From positions 62,001-126,000 of the forward strand of contig JACQFP010000063.1 in NCBI GenBank assembly GCA_016200005.1: 64,000 nucleotides of DNA, written 5' to 3'. The stretch's first letter is position 1, and every line of letters begins with the position of its first letter. Below, in pieces: positions 17,120 to 26,254 of the stretch. A program made the position numbers and the translations under genes. The notes under the pieces are model-generated. The model searched no databases, was not told the DNA's origin, and saw nothing but the letters and a program-made list of their open reading frames with translations. Origin of the DNA: Verrucomicrobiota bacterium. Lineage in GTDB: Bacteria > Verrucomicrobiota > Verrucomicrobiia > Limisphaerales > PALSA-1396.

Positions 17120-18646
17120 GTGAGCGAACCGCTGCATATCGAGCTTCTGCCGTTGGGCCAAAAGTTTTCCATCGAGCGCGGTTCTGCGCTTCAGGATTTT
17201 TTGTTTCTTCAAGGTGTCGAGTTTCCGTGCGGTGGCTTGGGACGCTGCAAGGGATGCAAAATCAAACTGCTTCGCGGCGAACTGCCCGTCACGGATGAGG
17301 AAAAGCACAAGTTGTCCGTTGCCGAACTTGCGGACGGCTGGCGGCTGGCGTGCCGTCACCGGGCGAACGGCGATTTGAAAATTGAACTGGCGCAATGGGA
17401 GTCGCCGATTCTTTCCGACGATTCGGTTTTCGCATTCACTCCGCGAGCGGGCCTCGGCGCGGCGGTCGATCTGGGCACGACGACGCTGGTGGCGCAGCTT
17501 CTCGATTTGCCAACCGGCCACGTGCTGGGAGTGCGCATGGCCCTGAATACCCAGGCGCGCTATGGCGCGGACATCATGAGCCGGATTGAATTCGCCCTTG
17601 GCGGGAATCAGAGACTGCTGGGTGAAGTAATTCGGAAACAAATTGGCGCCATGATTGCCGAATTGCTCGCTGGCGCTGCCGCCGACGCCAATGAATTGCG
17701 GCGCATCATTATCGTTGGCAACACCGTCATGCATCATCTCTTTTGCGGCCTTGAGGTCACGCCGCTTTCGCACGAGCCATTCGAGCCTGAGGATATTGGT
17801 CTGCAAGTTTGTTGTGCGGATGAACTCGGCTGGCGATTCGCCAAAAATTCCACCATTCATTTTCTTCCCTGCCTTGGCGGCTTCGTTGGCAGCGACCTGC
17901 TGGCCGGCGTGCTGGCCACCCGCTTGCACGAACGAGAATCTCTGGCCGCCCTGATTGATCTGGGCACAAACGGCGAAATCGTCGTCGGCAATCGTGAACG
18001 GCTCCTGTGCGCGTCAACCGCCGCCGGTCCGGCCTTTGAAGGTGCGCGCATTTCGATGGGAATGCGGGCGGCGACGGGGGCGATTTCCGAAATCATGGTG
18101 CACGACGGAACATTTCACGCGCACGTCATCGGTAATGTTCCGCCGCGCGGCATCTGCGGCAGCGGACTGGTCGATGCCGTTGCGGGCGGCTTGGAACTGG
18201 GGCTGATTCAACCGTCCGGGCGTCTGGTCGCTGGCGATGCGCTGACGATTGCGCCGCCGGTTTCCTTGACCCAGCGCGACATTCGGGAGTTGCAACTGGC
18301 GAAAGGAGCAATTGCGGCGGGCATTCGAATTCTCACGGAACAGTGGGGAGCGCGATTGAACGACCTTTCACAAATTTTTCTCGCGGGAGCTTTTGGCAAC
18401 TACCTCAATTGCTCGAGCGCCAAGCGCATTGGACTTCTCAACTTCCCGCAGGAAAAAATCCAATCCGTCGGCAACTCCGCTCTGCTCGGTGCCAAGCTGG
18501 CTTTGTTCAATGCCGGCAACGACCTCGCCTACGCCTCGATTCGGAATCAAGTGAAGCACGTCTCGCTGAACGAAGTGTCACAATTCCAGGAGGTTTTCGC
18601 CGACGAGATGGGATTCCCGTCATCATCCAGACCCGCGCTGATTTGA
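17120..18646 (+). CDS. RACo-like corrinoid activation protein (2Fe-2S + ASKHA ATPase)
   Basis: 508 aa from GTG. The N-terminal ferredoxin-like domain has Cys37, Cys43, Cys46 and Cys78 (FPCGGLGRCKGCK ... RLACRH), a 2Fe-2S pattern. The linker and C-terminal DUF4445/ASKHA domain start near residue 114 with VDLGTTTLVAQLLDL and contain IIIVGNTVMHHLF, ALIDLGTNGEIVVGN and the C-terminal FLAGAFGNYL. RACo proteins use ATP to drive electron transfer that returns inactive Co(II) corrinoid to Co(I) (family knowledge). It is 36 bases downstream of the corrinoid protein gene and surely works on it. Confidence 0.9.
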   Translation: MSEPLHIELLPLGQKFSIERGSALQDFLFLQGVEFPCGGLGRCKGCKIKLLRGELPVTDEEKHKLSVAELADGWRLACRHRANGDLKIELAQWESPILSDDSVFAFTPRAGLGAAVDLGTTTLVAQLLDLPTGHVLGVRMALNTQARYGADIMSRIEFALGGNQRLLGEVIRKQIGAMIAELLAGAAADANELRRIIIVGNTVMHHLFCGLEVTPLSHEPFEPEDIGLQVCCADELGWRFAKNSTIHFLPCLGGFVGSDLLAGVLATRLHERESLAALIDLGTNGEIVVGNRERLLCASTAAGPAFEGARISMGMRAATGAISEIMVHDGTFHAHVIGNVPPRGICGSGLVDAVAGGLELGLIQPSGRLVAGDALTIAPPVSLTQRDIRELQLAKGAIAAGIRILTEQWGARLNDLSQIFLAGAFGNYLNCSSAKRIGLLNFPQEKIQSVGNSALLGAKLALFNAGNDLAYASIRNQVKHVSLNEVSQFQEVFADEMGFPSSSRPALI

Positions 18647-18767
18647 GATTATTTTCGCTCGCTACTTTGATTGGCGACAAGTCGGTTGAGTAGTCGGACA
18701 TGTTCCTGTTCCGCCATTTCCTGCCCTAGAAACTTGATGCTGACCAAGTCGTCGGAGACGCGCGGAG

Positions 18768-18881
18768 CGTTTGGAGTGCGGCGACTTATCGCCGCTTTGG
18801 GGAGGGCTTGCTCCAGGGCGAGTGTGTCTTTCCCACACGCCCCGTGTAACAGCGGCGACCAGTCGCCGCACTCTCCAAACG
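18768..18881. repeat. Intergenic palindrome between convergent genes (GCGGCGAC type)
   Basis: The arms 18768-18796 and 18851-18881 pair along nearly their full length apart from a two-base insertion and a two-base mismatch; core TTTGGAGTGCGGCGACT, with its own small inner palindrome in each arm. It sits between the convergent RACo and glycoside-hydrolase-like genes and could act as a two-way terminator. The rest of 18647-18959 shows nothing else. Confidence 0.75.
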
Positions 18882-18959
18882 TTGACGCGACCACCCGTAC
18901 TCCCTTCGGTTCATGCGTAGGATGGGGCGAGGGGAATTCATTTCGGCCATGCATATTGA

Positions 18960-20237
18960 TTATTGAAAGTCCCGGCCCTCACGGCACGCACTTTCCCACT
19001 TGCGGCTGGTTGCAAAAACCTTGACTTCGTGCGGCTTGAGGCGGGTGACAAAGCCGCCGTGTTCTACACTCGCGGTTTCAGAGCCGTAAAGCAGTTCAAG
19101 CTTTCGACCATTCAACTTCTTCAGTCCGACAACTTCGACCCCGAACTGCGATCGATCATCCTCGTTCACGAGCGCGATGAGCCACTCGCGATTGGCGTAG
19201 CGCGCGATCCATTTCACGCCACGACTTCCTTCCGGCGCTCGACCTTTGGATTCGGTCAATTCCACGCGCACGCCGGCTTCGTCCTTCGCGGTAAGGAACG
19301 GTTGCAGCGCGTTCAACTCATTCACCAAGGCGAGGAGCGATGGACGGAATGGCGATTCCTTCGGCACCACCTCACTGCCCCAATAGAGAATTCCATTTGC
19401 CCCGTGGGCGATGGCGCTGTAGGCCATCAGACGTGATTCGACGAAGGAAGGATAAACCAGATGCTCGTCCTTCGGCGGGGTCAATTCATGCCAGGAGAAT
19501 GCTTGCAGAACCATCCAAACTGGTTTGCCGCGAGCGACTCGCTGATACCGCTCCGTGAAGTCTCCAACTGTTTCCGGCACTCGCCGGTTTTCATGGATGG
19601 GATAAATGTCGCAACCGGTGATGTCGAGGTCATCGATGTATTCCCGGATGAACTTCAGATCGCTTTCCGCTGCCTCGTTAATCCAGATGGGAAGTTTCCG
19701 CTGATCAATGCGCCGCACCAGTTGGCAGCCTTCGCGCAATTTGGGCAGAATTCTCCTGGCTTCCGCCTCCGCATGTTGCACAGCCAGCGGCGTTTGTTGC
19801 CACCATTCATCAGGCTTCTTGTAAACGCCACTGCGATACAGGCCGCTGTAAGCGGTGAAATTCCAGACTACTTCATCCGGCCCTTCCCACACCGCCAGCG
19901 CGGGATGGTCCTTGACGGCATGCACGGCTTTTCGCAGCGCGTCGTTGTCCGCGCCCGATTGCAACGGCAGACTGATCCAGCCAAACATCCCCGCCGCCTG
20001 GGCGCGCTCGAGATCAGCCATATTGCCGCAATGCACCAGATTGAAACCGGCGTCGGCCATCGTGCGCAAATCCGCATCTGACTTGGGCAATTCGTAAGAG
20101 CCGATAGGAAAAAGGACGTGTCCGTTCTTAATCAACCACCCTCTCGGAGACTTCGCAGCTGATACCGAAAGGACCGTCACGCAACAAAGCTGGAACGCCA
20201 GGTAAACCAACAACTGTCGTCGAGTTGCACCGAGCAT
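18960..20237 (-). CDS. Exported glycoside-hydrolase-like TIM-barrel protein
   Basis: About 425 aa. A signal-like N-terminus (RRQLLVYLAFQLCCVTVLSV) precedes a barrel with repeated features of GH-A clan proteins: LFPIGSYELPKSDADLRTM, AGFNLVHCG, LAVWEGPDEVVWN (candidate acid Glu), a DIYP strand, WMVLQAFSW, GANGILYW. The C-terminal beta domain (WLIALVNEDDRSQFGVEV) fits a carbohydrate-processing enzyme. The exact family is not clear, and a non-catalytic role is possible. In-frame starts lie upstream at 20285, 20291 and 20342 (GTG); I chose 20237 since it puts the hydrophobic core close to the N-terminus. Convergent with the RACo gene. Confidence 0.65.
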   Translation of the reverse strand: MLGATRRQLLVYLAFQLCCVTVLSVSAAKSPRGWLIKNGHVLFPIGSYELPKSDADLRTMADAGFNLVHCGNMADLERAQAAGMFGWISLPLQSGADNDALRKAVHAVKDHPALAVWEGPDEVVWNFTAYSGLYRSGVYKKPDEWWQQTPLAVQHAEAEARRILPKLREGCQLVRRIDQRKLPIWINEAAESDLKFIREYIDDLDITGCDIYPIHENRRVPETVGDFTERYQRVARGKPVWMVLQAFSWHELTPPKDEHLVYPSFVESRLMAYSAIAHGANGILYWGSEVVPKESPFRPSLLALVNELNALQPFLTAKDEAGVRVELTESKGRAPEGSRGVKWIARYANREWLIALVNEDDRSQFGVEVVGLKKLNGRKLELLYGSETASVEHGGFVTRLKPHEVKVFATSRKWESACREGRDFQ

Positions 20238-20449
20238 TTGCCGGACACAGGACAAAGCACAGACGGAGTGTTTTAAGGTGCTCATCGTCATGTGGGTCGT
20301 TGAGGCGCAGATGTACACTGAGGGAGAAATTATTGCAACCACGCGAGGGCTTCAGCGCGGATTCTTGAGCTGATTTAAGTTGCGACGGGGCAGTAGTAGT
20401 TCTTGACCCGCCGCGAAAAAGAATTAAGCTGTCCAAAACCGAAAATCCT

Positions 20450-21229
20450 ATGATGTGGCCGAAGAAATCCATCTACCAATACTGGGAAAAAGAGCACCGG
20501 GCTGCTTTTACATTGATCGAACTCCTCGTCGTCATCGCCATTATCGCGATCCTCGCCGGCTTGCTGTTACCGGTGTTGGCGCGGGCGAAGACGAAGGCCC
20601 AAGCCATTTCCTGCCTGAGCAACACGAAGCAACTCACGTTGTGCTGGATCATGTACAGCGGTGACAACCGGGACGAATTGATACAGAACTATTTGCAAAA
20701 CCAGACGTACGCCTGGGTGCAAGGCGACGTCAACGCGGCTCCCGGCGACACCAATGTTAACAACATCAAGAATGGAAAACTGTTCCCGTACAACACCTCT
20801 TTGGGGATCTACGTGTGTGCCGCCGATGACTACAAACGGAATGGAAGGAAAGCAACCCGCGTGCGGAGTTTTTCCATGTCAGGGCAGATGAACAGCGACG
20901 TTGACTGGGTCAACCCCCGCTACCCGATCAACAGGAAGTACACTAACATTCTAAATCCGAGACCTGCCGGGGCCTTGGTGTTTATTGACGAGAGCACGAT
21001 CACGCTTGAAGACGCTTATTTTGCGATCCAAGTTGATAATCGAGTCTGGCAAAACAGCCCCTCCGATCGGCACGATCGCGGCGCCAACCTGAGCTTTGCC
21101 GATGGCCATTCGGAAATCTACAAGTGGAAGGAGCCGAAGACGGGCAAAGTGACTTGGGACACGCCGGCACAGAGGCCGGTGGACCGCGATTTCGACCGAG
21201 TGGCGGCCGCGATCGCTACCAAGTATTGA
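20450..21229 (+). CDS. Type II secretion/type IV pilin-like pseudopilin with H-x9-DG motif
   Basis: 259 aa. The prepilin N-terminal signal [20 protein letters not shown] is preceded by a short basic leader ending in Ala (A-F cleavage site). A DUF1559-type body follows, with the C-terminal signature [12 protein letters not shown] preceded by SDRHDRGAN. These proteins are multiplied in Planctomycetes and Verrucomicrobia and processed by a prepilin peptidase; their role in secretion or surface layers is not settled. No pilus assembly genes are nearby. Confidence 0.85.
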   Translation: MMWPKKSIYQYWEKEHRAAFTLIELLVVIAIIAILAGLLLPVLARAKTKAQAISCLSNTKQLTLCWIMYSGDNRDELIQNYLQNQTYAWVQGDVNAAPGDTNVNNIKNGKLFPYNTSLGIYVCAADDYKRNGRKATRVRSFSMSGQMNSDVDWVNPRYPINRKYTNILNPRPAGALVFIDESTITLEDAYFAIQVDNRVWQNSPSDRHDRGANLSFADGHSEIYKWKEPKTGKVTWDTPAQRPVDRDFDRVAAAIATKY

Positions 21230-21300
21230 TCGAGGCGCACTCAACGGGCGGTCTTCCGCCAGGCTCCTTCGCGTCCGAACAATGAACCTGCCACCGACCC

Positions 21301-21377
21301 ACCCACCCCTTACCCCTCCCAGGCGGGGAACAATCCAACGTGCGCCGCTCCCCTCTTGGGAGGGGCAAGGGGTGGGT
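21301..21377. repeat. Intergenic palindrome between convergent genes (ACCCACCCCTT type)
   Basis: The arms 21301-21320 and 21358-21377 match at 19 of 20 positions as inverted repeats (ACCCACCCCTTACCCCTCCC). It lies between the convergent pseudopilin and metF genes and may end transcription in both directions. Confidence 0.75.
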
Positions 21378-21456
21378 TCAGGGGCTCGATTCGCGTAATT
21401 TGGTTCGCGGGGTCTCTCCCGGCACAAATCGCAATCCGACCAACGGCACAAACGCC

Positions 21457-22344
21457 TCAAGCCAGTCCGAGTTTCTTCAGGATGTGGGTCGTCGAGCGGG
21501 CTTTGTTCAGCGTGTAGAAATGGAGTCCCGGCACACCTTCACGCAGCAATTCGGCGCATTGTTCGGTCGCGTAGTCGATGCCGAATTCCGCAGTCGCTTC
21601 GTCGTTGTCGCCAAACTTTTCGAGGTCGTTCAAGAGCGGCTTGGGTAATTCCGCGCCGCATAACGCCGTGAACCGTTTGATCTGCGAAGCGCTCAGGATG
21701 GGGATGATGCCAGGACAGATCGGCACCGTCACACCAAGCTTGGTGAGGTAGTCGCGGAACTCGAAGAAGTCGGCGTTGTCGAAAAAAAGTTGCGTAAGCA
21801 CAAAATCTGCGCCGCAATCGATCTTCGCTTTCAAGCGCTGCCAATCGACGTATTTGCCCTCCTTGCAGGCGATATGCCCCTCGGGAAATCCCGCGGTGCC
21901 GATGCAGAACCCGCCGAGTTCTTTCAGAAACGCTACGAGTTGATAGGAGAACTCAAAGCCGCCTTCCGTCCTTTGGAATTCACTGTTGGTGCCGGTCGGA
22001 TCACCGCGCAACGCGAGAACGTTCTTGATGCCGAGACCACGCGCCTGTTCGATCACATCGCGCAATTGTGCTTTCGTCGAGCTGACGCAAGTCAGGTGGG
22101 CCATGGCGGTGAGGTTGTGCTCGCGCTGGATGCGATCCACGATGCCGAGCGTTTTGTCGCGCGTGCTGCCGCCGGCACCGTAGGTCACGGAACAATAATC
22201 CGGCTTGAGCTGAAGCAGGGCGGGAATGGTTTTTTCCAGAAGGTTGCGGTCGCCTTCCCCGGTTTTGGGCGGAAAGAATTCAAACGAAATGACCGGCTTT
22301 CCGGCGGCGCCTTTGGCGGCGTGAATGTCGCGTATGAACTGCAT
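21457..22344 (-). CDS. metF: Methylenetetrahydrofolate reductase
   Basis: 295 aa, the usual MetF length. It has the family start ISFEFFPPKTGEG, YCSVTYGAGGSTRDKT, ALRGDPTGTN, and FVLTQLFFDNADFFEF for the FAD barrel. It reduces 5,10-methylene- to 5-methyl-tetrahydrofolate for methionine synthesis; in methyl-transfer pathways it can run in the oxidative direction. The corrinoid genes 3 kb away make a functional link possible, though the gene has its own promoter. The start was set at ATG 22344 (MQFIRDIHAAKG). The open frame extends further upstream but only through the GAAATCC repeat region, which is not protein-like. Confidence 0.93.
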   Translation of the reverse strand: MQFIRDIHAAKGAAGKPVISFEFFPPKTGEGDRNLLEKTIPALLQLKPDYCSVTYGAGGSTRDKTLGIVDRIQREHNLTAMAHLTCVSSTKAQLRDVIEQARGLGIKNVLALRGDPTGTNSEFQRTEGGFEFSYQLVAFLKELGGFCIGTAGFPEGHIACKEGKYVDWQRLKAKIDCGADFVLTQLFFDNADFFEFRDYLTKLGVTVPICPGIIPILSASQIKRFTALCGAELPKPLLNDLEKFGDNDEATAEFGIDYATEQCAELLREGVPGLHFYTLNKARSTTHILKKLGLA

Positions 22345-22435
22345 GGCGGGCGGGATTGTTCGCGAAGTCGCCCGCCAAATGCAAGCGGGCAAACAAGGCC
22401 CTTCGCTGTTTTTGTGGAACCGAGGTGGTCTGAAG

Positions 22436-22600
22436 GAAATCCGGAATCCGAAGCTCGAAATCCGAAACAAGCCCGAAATCCGAAACCATGACGGTGAATT
22501 CCAAAACCAACGGTTGCGGCATGCTGTCGGGTACCGGTCGTTTTGGTCATTGCCATTTTCCTCCATTCGGATTTGTTTCGGATTTCGGATTTCGAATTTG
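22436..22600. repeat. GAAATCCGAAATCC-type repeat cluster in the metF/sulfatase divergent region
   Basis: Copies of GAAATCCGAA (22436-22488) and their inverted counterparts TTCGGATTTCGGATTTCG (22566-22600) form an imperfect inverted repeat with a 77-base centre. The same filler is found inside family A copies at 32755 and 40894. The 398-base divergent region 22345-22741 holds this element and presumably both promoters. Confidence 0.6.
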
Positions 22601-22741
22601 CTCCACCCGATCCGCATCCTCCACTCTGCCTCGCGCAGTGGCTGGATCACTGCGATGCGGCTTGCAGAACACCCAAACCCTGTTAACAAAAGACCCGTCT
22701 CAAAACGAACGACCAGCGGGATTCTGCAGAATGGAAAAATC

Positions 22742-24256
22742 ATGCGCTCAATTTTGTTCGCGATCATTTTCTGCCTGACGTTGCCGGCCCACTTTGGTTG
22801 GGCGCAGGAAAAACGCCCACCCAACGTGCTTTGGATTTGCGGCGATGATCACGCGCCCTACGTCATCGGCGCTTACGGCAACAACCAAGTGCGCACGCCG
22901 AACCTCGACAGGTTGGCATCGCAAGGAATGAGATTCGACCGTGCGTTCTGCAATTCGCCGGTCTGCACGGCCTCGCGGCAATCGTTCATCACCAGCCGTT
23001 ACCCGCGGACCATCGGCGTGACACAATTGAAAACGCCGCTGGCGGAAAACGAAGTCACGCTGGCGGAAGTTCTCAAGCGTGCCGGCTACAACACCGCCGC
23101 CATCGGCAAGATGCATTTTAACAGTCCGCTCAAGCACGGCTTCGCTCTGCTGATTGATCTGCCGCAACATCGGGCATGGTTGGAGGCAAAAGGCAGGAGC
23201 TTGCTGCCGTCGGGCGTGGAGGTGCAGCCGCCGTGGAAACCGTTCAAAGACCCGGCCAGTGTCTGGCTCAACAGCGCGTGCCGTCCCTTTGGGCTGATTG
23301 ATGCCGACATGGCCGGAACTTTTTTTGCGCAACAGGCGGCGAAGTTTTTGCGTGACCGGCGCGACAAGCCGTTTTTCCTGATCGCCAGTTTTTACGAACC
23401 ACATTCCCCGTTTTATTTTCCCGTTGAATATCGCGGCTGGCACAAGCCGGAGGAGTTCACGGTTCCCAAGGTCGGTCCGGAGGACGACTGGCAGATTCCG
23501 AAAATCTTTCGAAACCTCACCGACCGCGAGAAGCAGGGCATCATCGCCGCCTACTACACGTCGGCGGAGTTCCTGGATAAAAACATCGGGACGGTGCTCG
23601 ATGCGCTGGAAAAATCCGGGCAGGCGGAGAATACGCTCGTCATTTACACCGGCGATCACGGTTACATGCTCGGACAGCACGGACGCTTCGAGAAGCATTG
23701 CGGCTACGAGCCGGCCGTGCACTCGGCCTTGCTCATGCGTTATCCCGGCAAGATCAAACTAAAGCAGAGCACCAAGGCGCTCGTCGAATTCATCGATATT
23801 TTTCCCACCGTGCTGGACTACGCCGGAGTTCCGATTCCTTCCAATGTCCAGGGTAAGAGCCTGGTTCCCGTTTTGAGCGGGAAAACCAGGCGACACCGCG
23901 AACAGGTCTTCATTGAGTATTCGGAAAACGAAGAAGCGTACATCCGCACTGACCGGTGGAAGTTCATTTACTCGACCGGCAAGCGCGTGCGCGAAGATGG
24001 CTACGTCACCGACAATCCACAGCCCGGACGCACGATTCAACTCTTCGACCTCAAACGCGACCCGGAAGAAATGCAGAACCTCGCCCAGCGTCCGGAGTTT
24101 TCAAAAACCGTGGAGGATTTCACGAGGCGATTGGCCGAGCGTTTGAAACGCACTGCGCGGCAACCGGAGTTGATTCCGCAGACCGATGATGTTCATGCCA
24201 TCCTGGAATTTTGTCTGCAACCAAGAGACGTCACAGGAACGACAAAGTTGAAATAG
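22742..24256 (+). CDS. Type I (formylglycine) sulfatase, exported
   Basis: 504 aa. Signal peptide MRSILFAIIFCLTLPAHFGW. The metal-binding start PPNVLWICGDDHAPY and the sulfatase signature CTASRQSF with Cys75, to be converted to formylglycine, are present, as are the later motifs GKMHF, IYTGDHGYMLGQHGRFEKH and PTVLDYAGVPIP. A typical arylsulfatase/glycan sulfatase layout, periplasmic or secreted. The likely substrate is a sulfated polysaccharide; the exact one cannot be told. Upstream in-frame extension to 22325 is through repeats and was rejected. A palindromic repeat starts directly after the stop codon. Confidence 0.92.
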   Translation: MRSILFAIIFCLTLPAHFGWAQEKRPPNVLWICGDDHAPYVIGAYGNNQVRTPNLDRLASQGMRFDRAFCNSPVCTASRQSFITSRYPRTIGVTQLKTPLAENEVTLAEVLKRAGYNTAAIGKMHFNSPLKHGFALLIDLPQHRAWLEAKGRSLLPSGVEVQPPWKPFKDPASVWLNSACRPFGLIDADMAGTFFAQQAAKFLRDRRDKPFFLIASFYEPHSPFYFPVEYRGWHKPEEFTVPKVGPEDDWQIPKIFRNLTDREKQGIIAAYYTSAEFLDKNIGTVLDALEKSGQAENTLVIYTGDHGYMLGQHGRFEKHCGYEPAVHSALLMRYPGKIKLKQSTKALVEFIDIFPTVLDYAGVPIPSNVQGKSLVPVLSGKTRRHREQVFIEYSENEEAYIRTDRWKFIYSTGKRVREDGYVTDNPQPGRTIQLFDLKRDPEEMQNLAQRPEFSKTVEDFTRRLAERLKRTARQPELIPQTDDVHAILEFCLQPRDVTGTTKLK

Positions 24257-24399
24257 GGAGCACAGCCGCCCCGGCTGTAGTTCGGCGCGCCCTCGCGCCG
24301 AACATTCTGGCGCGTGATCAAAACGATGGGCGATGCGTCACGCCAGGATGCCAACGACGAGGGCGTCGTTGGCTGCGCCCGAGGGCGGGCGCGCTCCCC
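24257..24399. repeat. 143-bp palindromic repeat, copy 1 (GGGAGC...GCTCCC family)
   Basis: It begins GGAGCACAGCCGCCCCGGCT and ends GGGCGGGCGCGCTCCCC, with internal hairpins TTCGGCGCG/CGCGCCGAA and GCCAACGACGAGGGCGTCGT-TGGC. The second copy is at 26255-26398 in the same orientation, and the pair brackets the FG-GAP gene. Copy 1 touches the sulfatase stop codon and stops 12 bases before the FG-GAP stop codon. Confidence 0.85.
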
Positions 24400-24411
24400 A
24401 AACCATCAAAA

Positions 24412-26211
24412 TCACGGCGTGACGGTGCGGTAGAAGGCGGCGGCCGGACGCGGAGTTGTTTCGTGGTATTCGATGAGGCCGGAGGCGGGCGCGGTCTGCG
24501 TGTCGATGGTGTCCCACGGGCCGGTCACGCTGGACGCACGCTGCAATCGGTAGGTGAGTTCGGGGGCGCCGTTGAAGCGAACAAAGTAACCGCCGCTGCT
24601 GGCATCAGGCACGATGGTGAGTTGGGTGCCAAAGCCCAAGCCGGTGAAAACGTAGGCTGCCCCGGAGTCGGTGGCGCTGTTGTCGCTCTGGTTGCCGTTC
24701 ACGCCGGTGGCGTTACTGTCCTCCCCGATCGCCCCAACGACGACGGTGTCGCCCGACACGGCGACTGCAAAGCCGAAGGAGTCACCGGGGATGAAAACGT
24801 CTGAGCTACCGCCCGTGTTGGAGGCTTTGAGATAGGCCTGCTGGCTCCAGTTCGTCCCGTTGCGCACCAACACGTAGGCCGCGCCGGAGTTGGTGGCGCT
24901 GTTGTCCGTCTGGTTTCCGGTAATCCCGGTGGCGTTGCTGTCTTCGTAATACGCCCCGACCACCGTGGTGTCGCCCGATATCGCCACGGAGATGCCCAAC
25001 TGGTCACGCGCGTCCGTGTTGGATGCTTTGAGGTAGGCCTGCTGTACCCATGTCGTCCCGTTGCGGACAAAAACGTAAGCCGCCCCAGAGTCAGTGGCGC
25101 TGTTATCGTTCTGATTGCCGTTCACGCCGGTGGCGTTGCTAGCCTCGCCATACGCTCCGATCACCACCGTGTCACCCGACACCGCCACGGCGGAACCGAA
25201 CTGGTCATCCACGCCGGTATTGGAGGCTTTGAGATACGCTTGTTGGCTCCAATTCGTCCCGCTGCGGACGAAAACGTAGGCCGCGCCAGAGGCAGAAGCG
25301 CTGTTGTTGCTCTGGTTGCCGTTCACGCCGGTGGCGTTGCTAGCCTCGCCATACGCTCCGCTCACCACCGTGTCACCCGACACAGCAACCGACAAGCCGA
25401 AGTTGTCACCCGGCCCGGTGTTCGACGCTTTGAGATACGCTTGCTGGGTCCAGTTCGTCCCGCTGCGCACGAAGACATAGGCCGCACCAGAACTGAAGCC
25501 GCTGTTGTTGCTCTGGTCGCCGTTCACCCCGGTGGCGTAGCTGTTCTCGTTCCATGCCCCGACCACCACCGTGTCGCGCGACACCGCCACCGAATAACCG
25601 AAGCCGTCATTCGCGTCGGTGTTGGAAGCCTTGAGATAAGCCTGCTGGCTCCAATTCCCCGAACTGTCGCGCACGAAGACGTAGGTTGCACCGGAATGCG
25701 ATGCGCTGTTGTTGCTCTGGTTGCCGTTCACGCCGGTGGCGTTGCTAGCCTCGCCATACGCTCCGATCACCACCGTGTCGCCTGACACCGCCACTGAACG
25801 ACCGAAGGCGTCATTTGATCCGGTGTTGGAGGCTTTGAGATAGGCCTGTTGGATCCAATTCGTTCCGTTGCGCACAAAGACATAGGCGGCGCCCGATTCA
25901 GGAGCGTTGGTGTTGCTCTGGTCGCCGTTCACCCCGGTGGCGTTGCTGTTCTCATAGGGTGCCCCGACCACTATCGTGTCGCCCGATACCGCCACCGATT
26001 GGCCAAAGTTGTCACCAAAGTTAAGGGCGTCAGCCCCACCGGTGTTGGAGGCTTTGAGGTAGGCTTGCTGGGCGGGCGTGGGCGCGGCATACGCGCTCTG
26101 CAAACTCATGGCCGCCATCGCGAGTGCGGTGATGAGGCGACTGCTCAGAAGGTGGGAGCAGAAGTGAAGGAGCGGCGTGGTTTTCAAAGTGGTCTGTTTG
26201 TTTTCACGCAA
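24412..26211 (-). CDS. Exported seven-repeat FG-GAP/integrin-like propeller protein
   Basis: 599 aa. The signal peptide (to about residue 42, ending AYAAP) is followed by seven near-identical 67-73-residue repeats, each AYLKASNTG ... FGxSVAVSGDTVVVGAY ... SNATGVNGNQSNNSA ... SGAAYVFVR. The Asn/Asp-rich loops may bind calcium, as in FG-GAP propellers. The C-terminal domain (LTIVPDASSGGYFVRFNGAP ... FYRTVTP) is the tail domain common in verrucomicrobial secreted proteins. No enzymatic motif is present. A binding or surface role is inferred. High identity among repeats points to recent homogenisation. Confidence 0.85.
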   Translation of the reverse strand: MRENKQTTLKTTPLLHFCSHLLSSRLITALAMAAMSLQSAYAAPTPAQQAYLKASNTGGADALNFGDNFGQSVAVSGDTIVVGAPYENSNATGVNGDQSNTNAPESGAAYVFVRNGTNWIQQAYLKASNTGSNDAFGRSVAVSGDTVVIGAYGEASNATGVNGNQSNNSASHSGATYVFVRDSSGNWSQQAYLKASNTDANDGFGYSVAVSRDTVVVGAWNENSYATGVNGDQSNNSGFSSGAAYVFVRSGTNWTQQAYLKASNTGPGDNFGLSVAVSGDTVVSGAYGEASNATGVNGNQSNNSASASGAAYVFVRSGTNWSQQAYLKASNTGVDDQFGSAVAVSGDTVVIGAYGEASNATGVNGNQNDNSATDSGAAYVFVRNGTTWVQQAYLKASNTDARDQLGISVAISGDTTVVGAYYEDSNATGITGNQTDNSATNSGAAYVLVRNGTNWSQQAYLKASNTGGSSDVFIPGDSFGFAVAVSGDTVVVGAIGEDSNATGVNGNQSDNSATDSGAAYVFTGLGFGTQLTIVPDASSGGYFVRFNGAPELTYRLQRASSVTGPWDTIDTQTAPASGLIEYHETTPRPAAAFYRTVTP

Positions 26212-26254
26212 GACGCTACCAGCAGAATGTGTTTTTTACAATGAAGAAATAGTC

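Noticed and set aside
16685-17929. 414-codon frame opposite the corrinoid protein and RACo genes
   Set aside because: Shadow frame; both genes on the plus strand have clear motifs.
22325-22741. 139-residue N-terminal extension of the sulfatase
   Set aside because: It is composed of GAAATCC repeats and lies before a perfect signal peptide at 22742.
22345-22824. 160-residue N-terminal extension of MetF
   Set aside because: Same repeat region read on the other strand; MetF of usual length starts at 22344.
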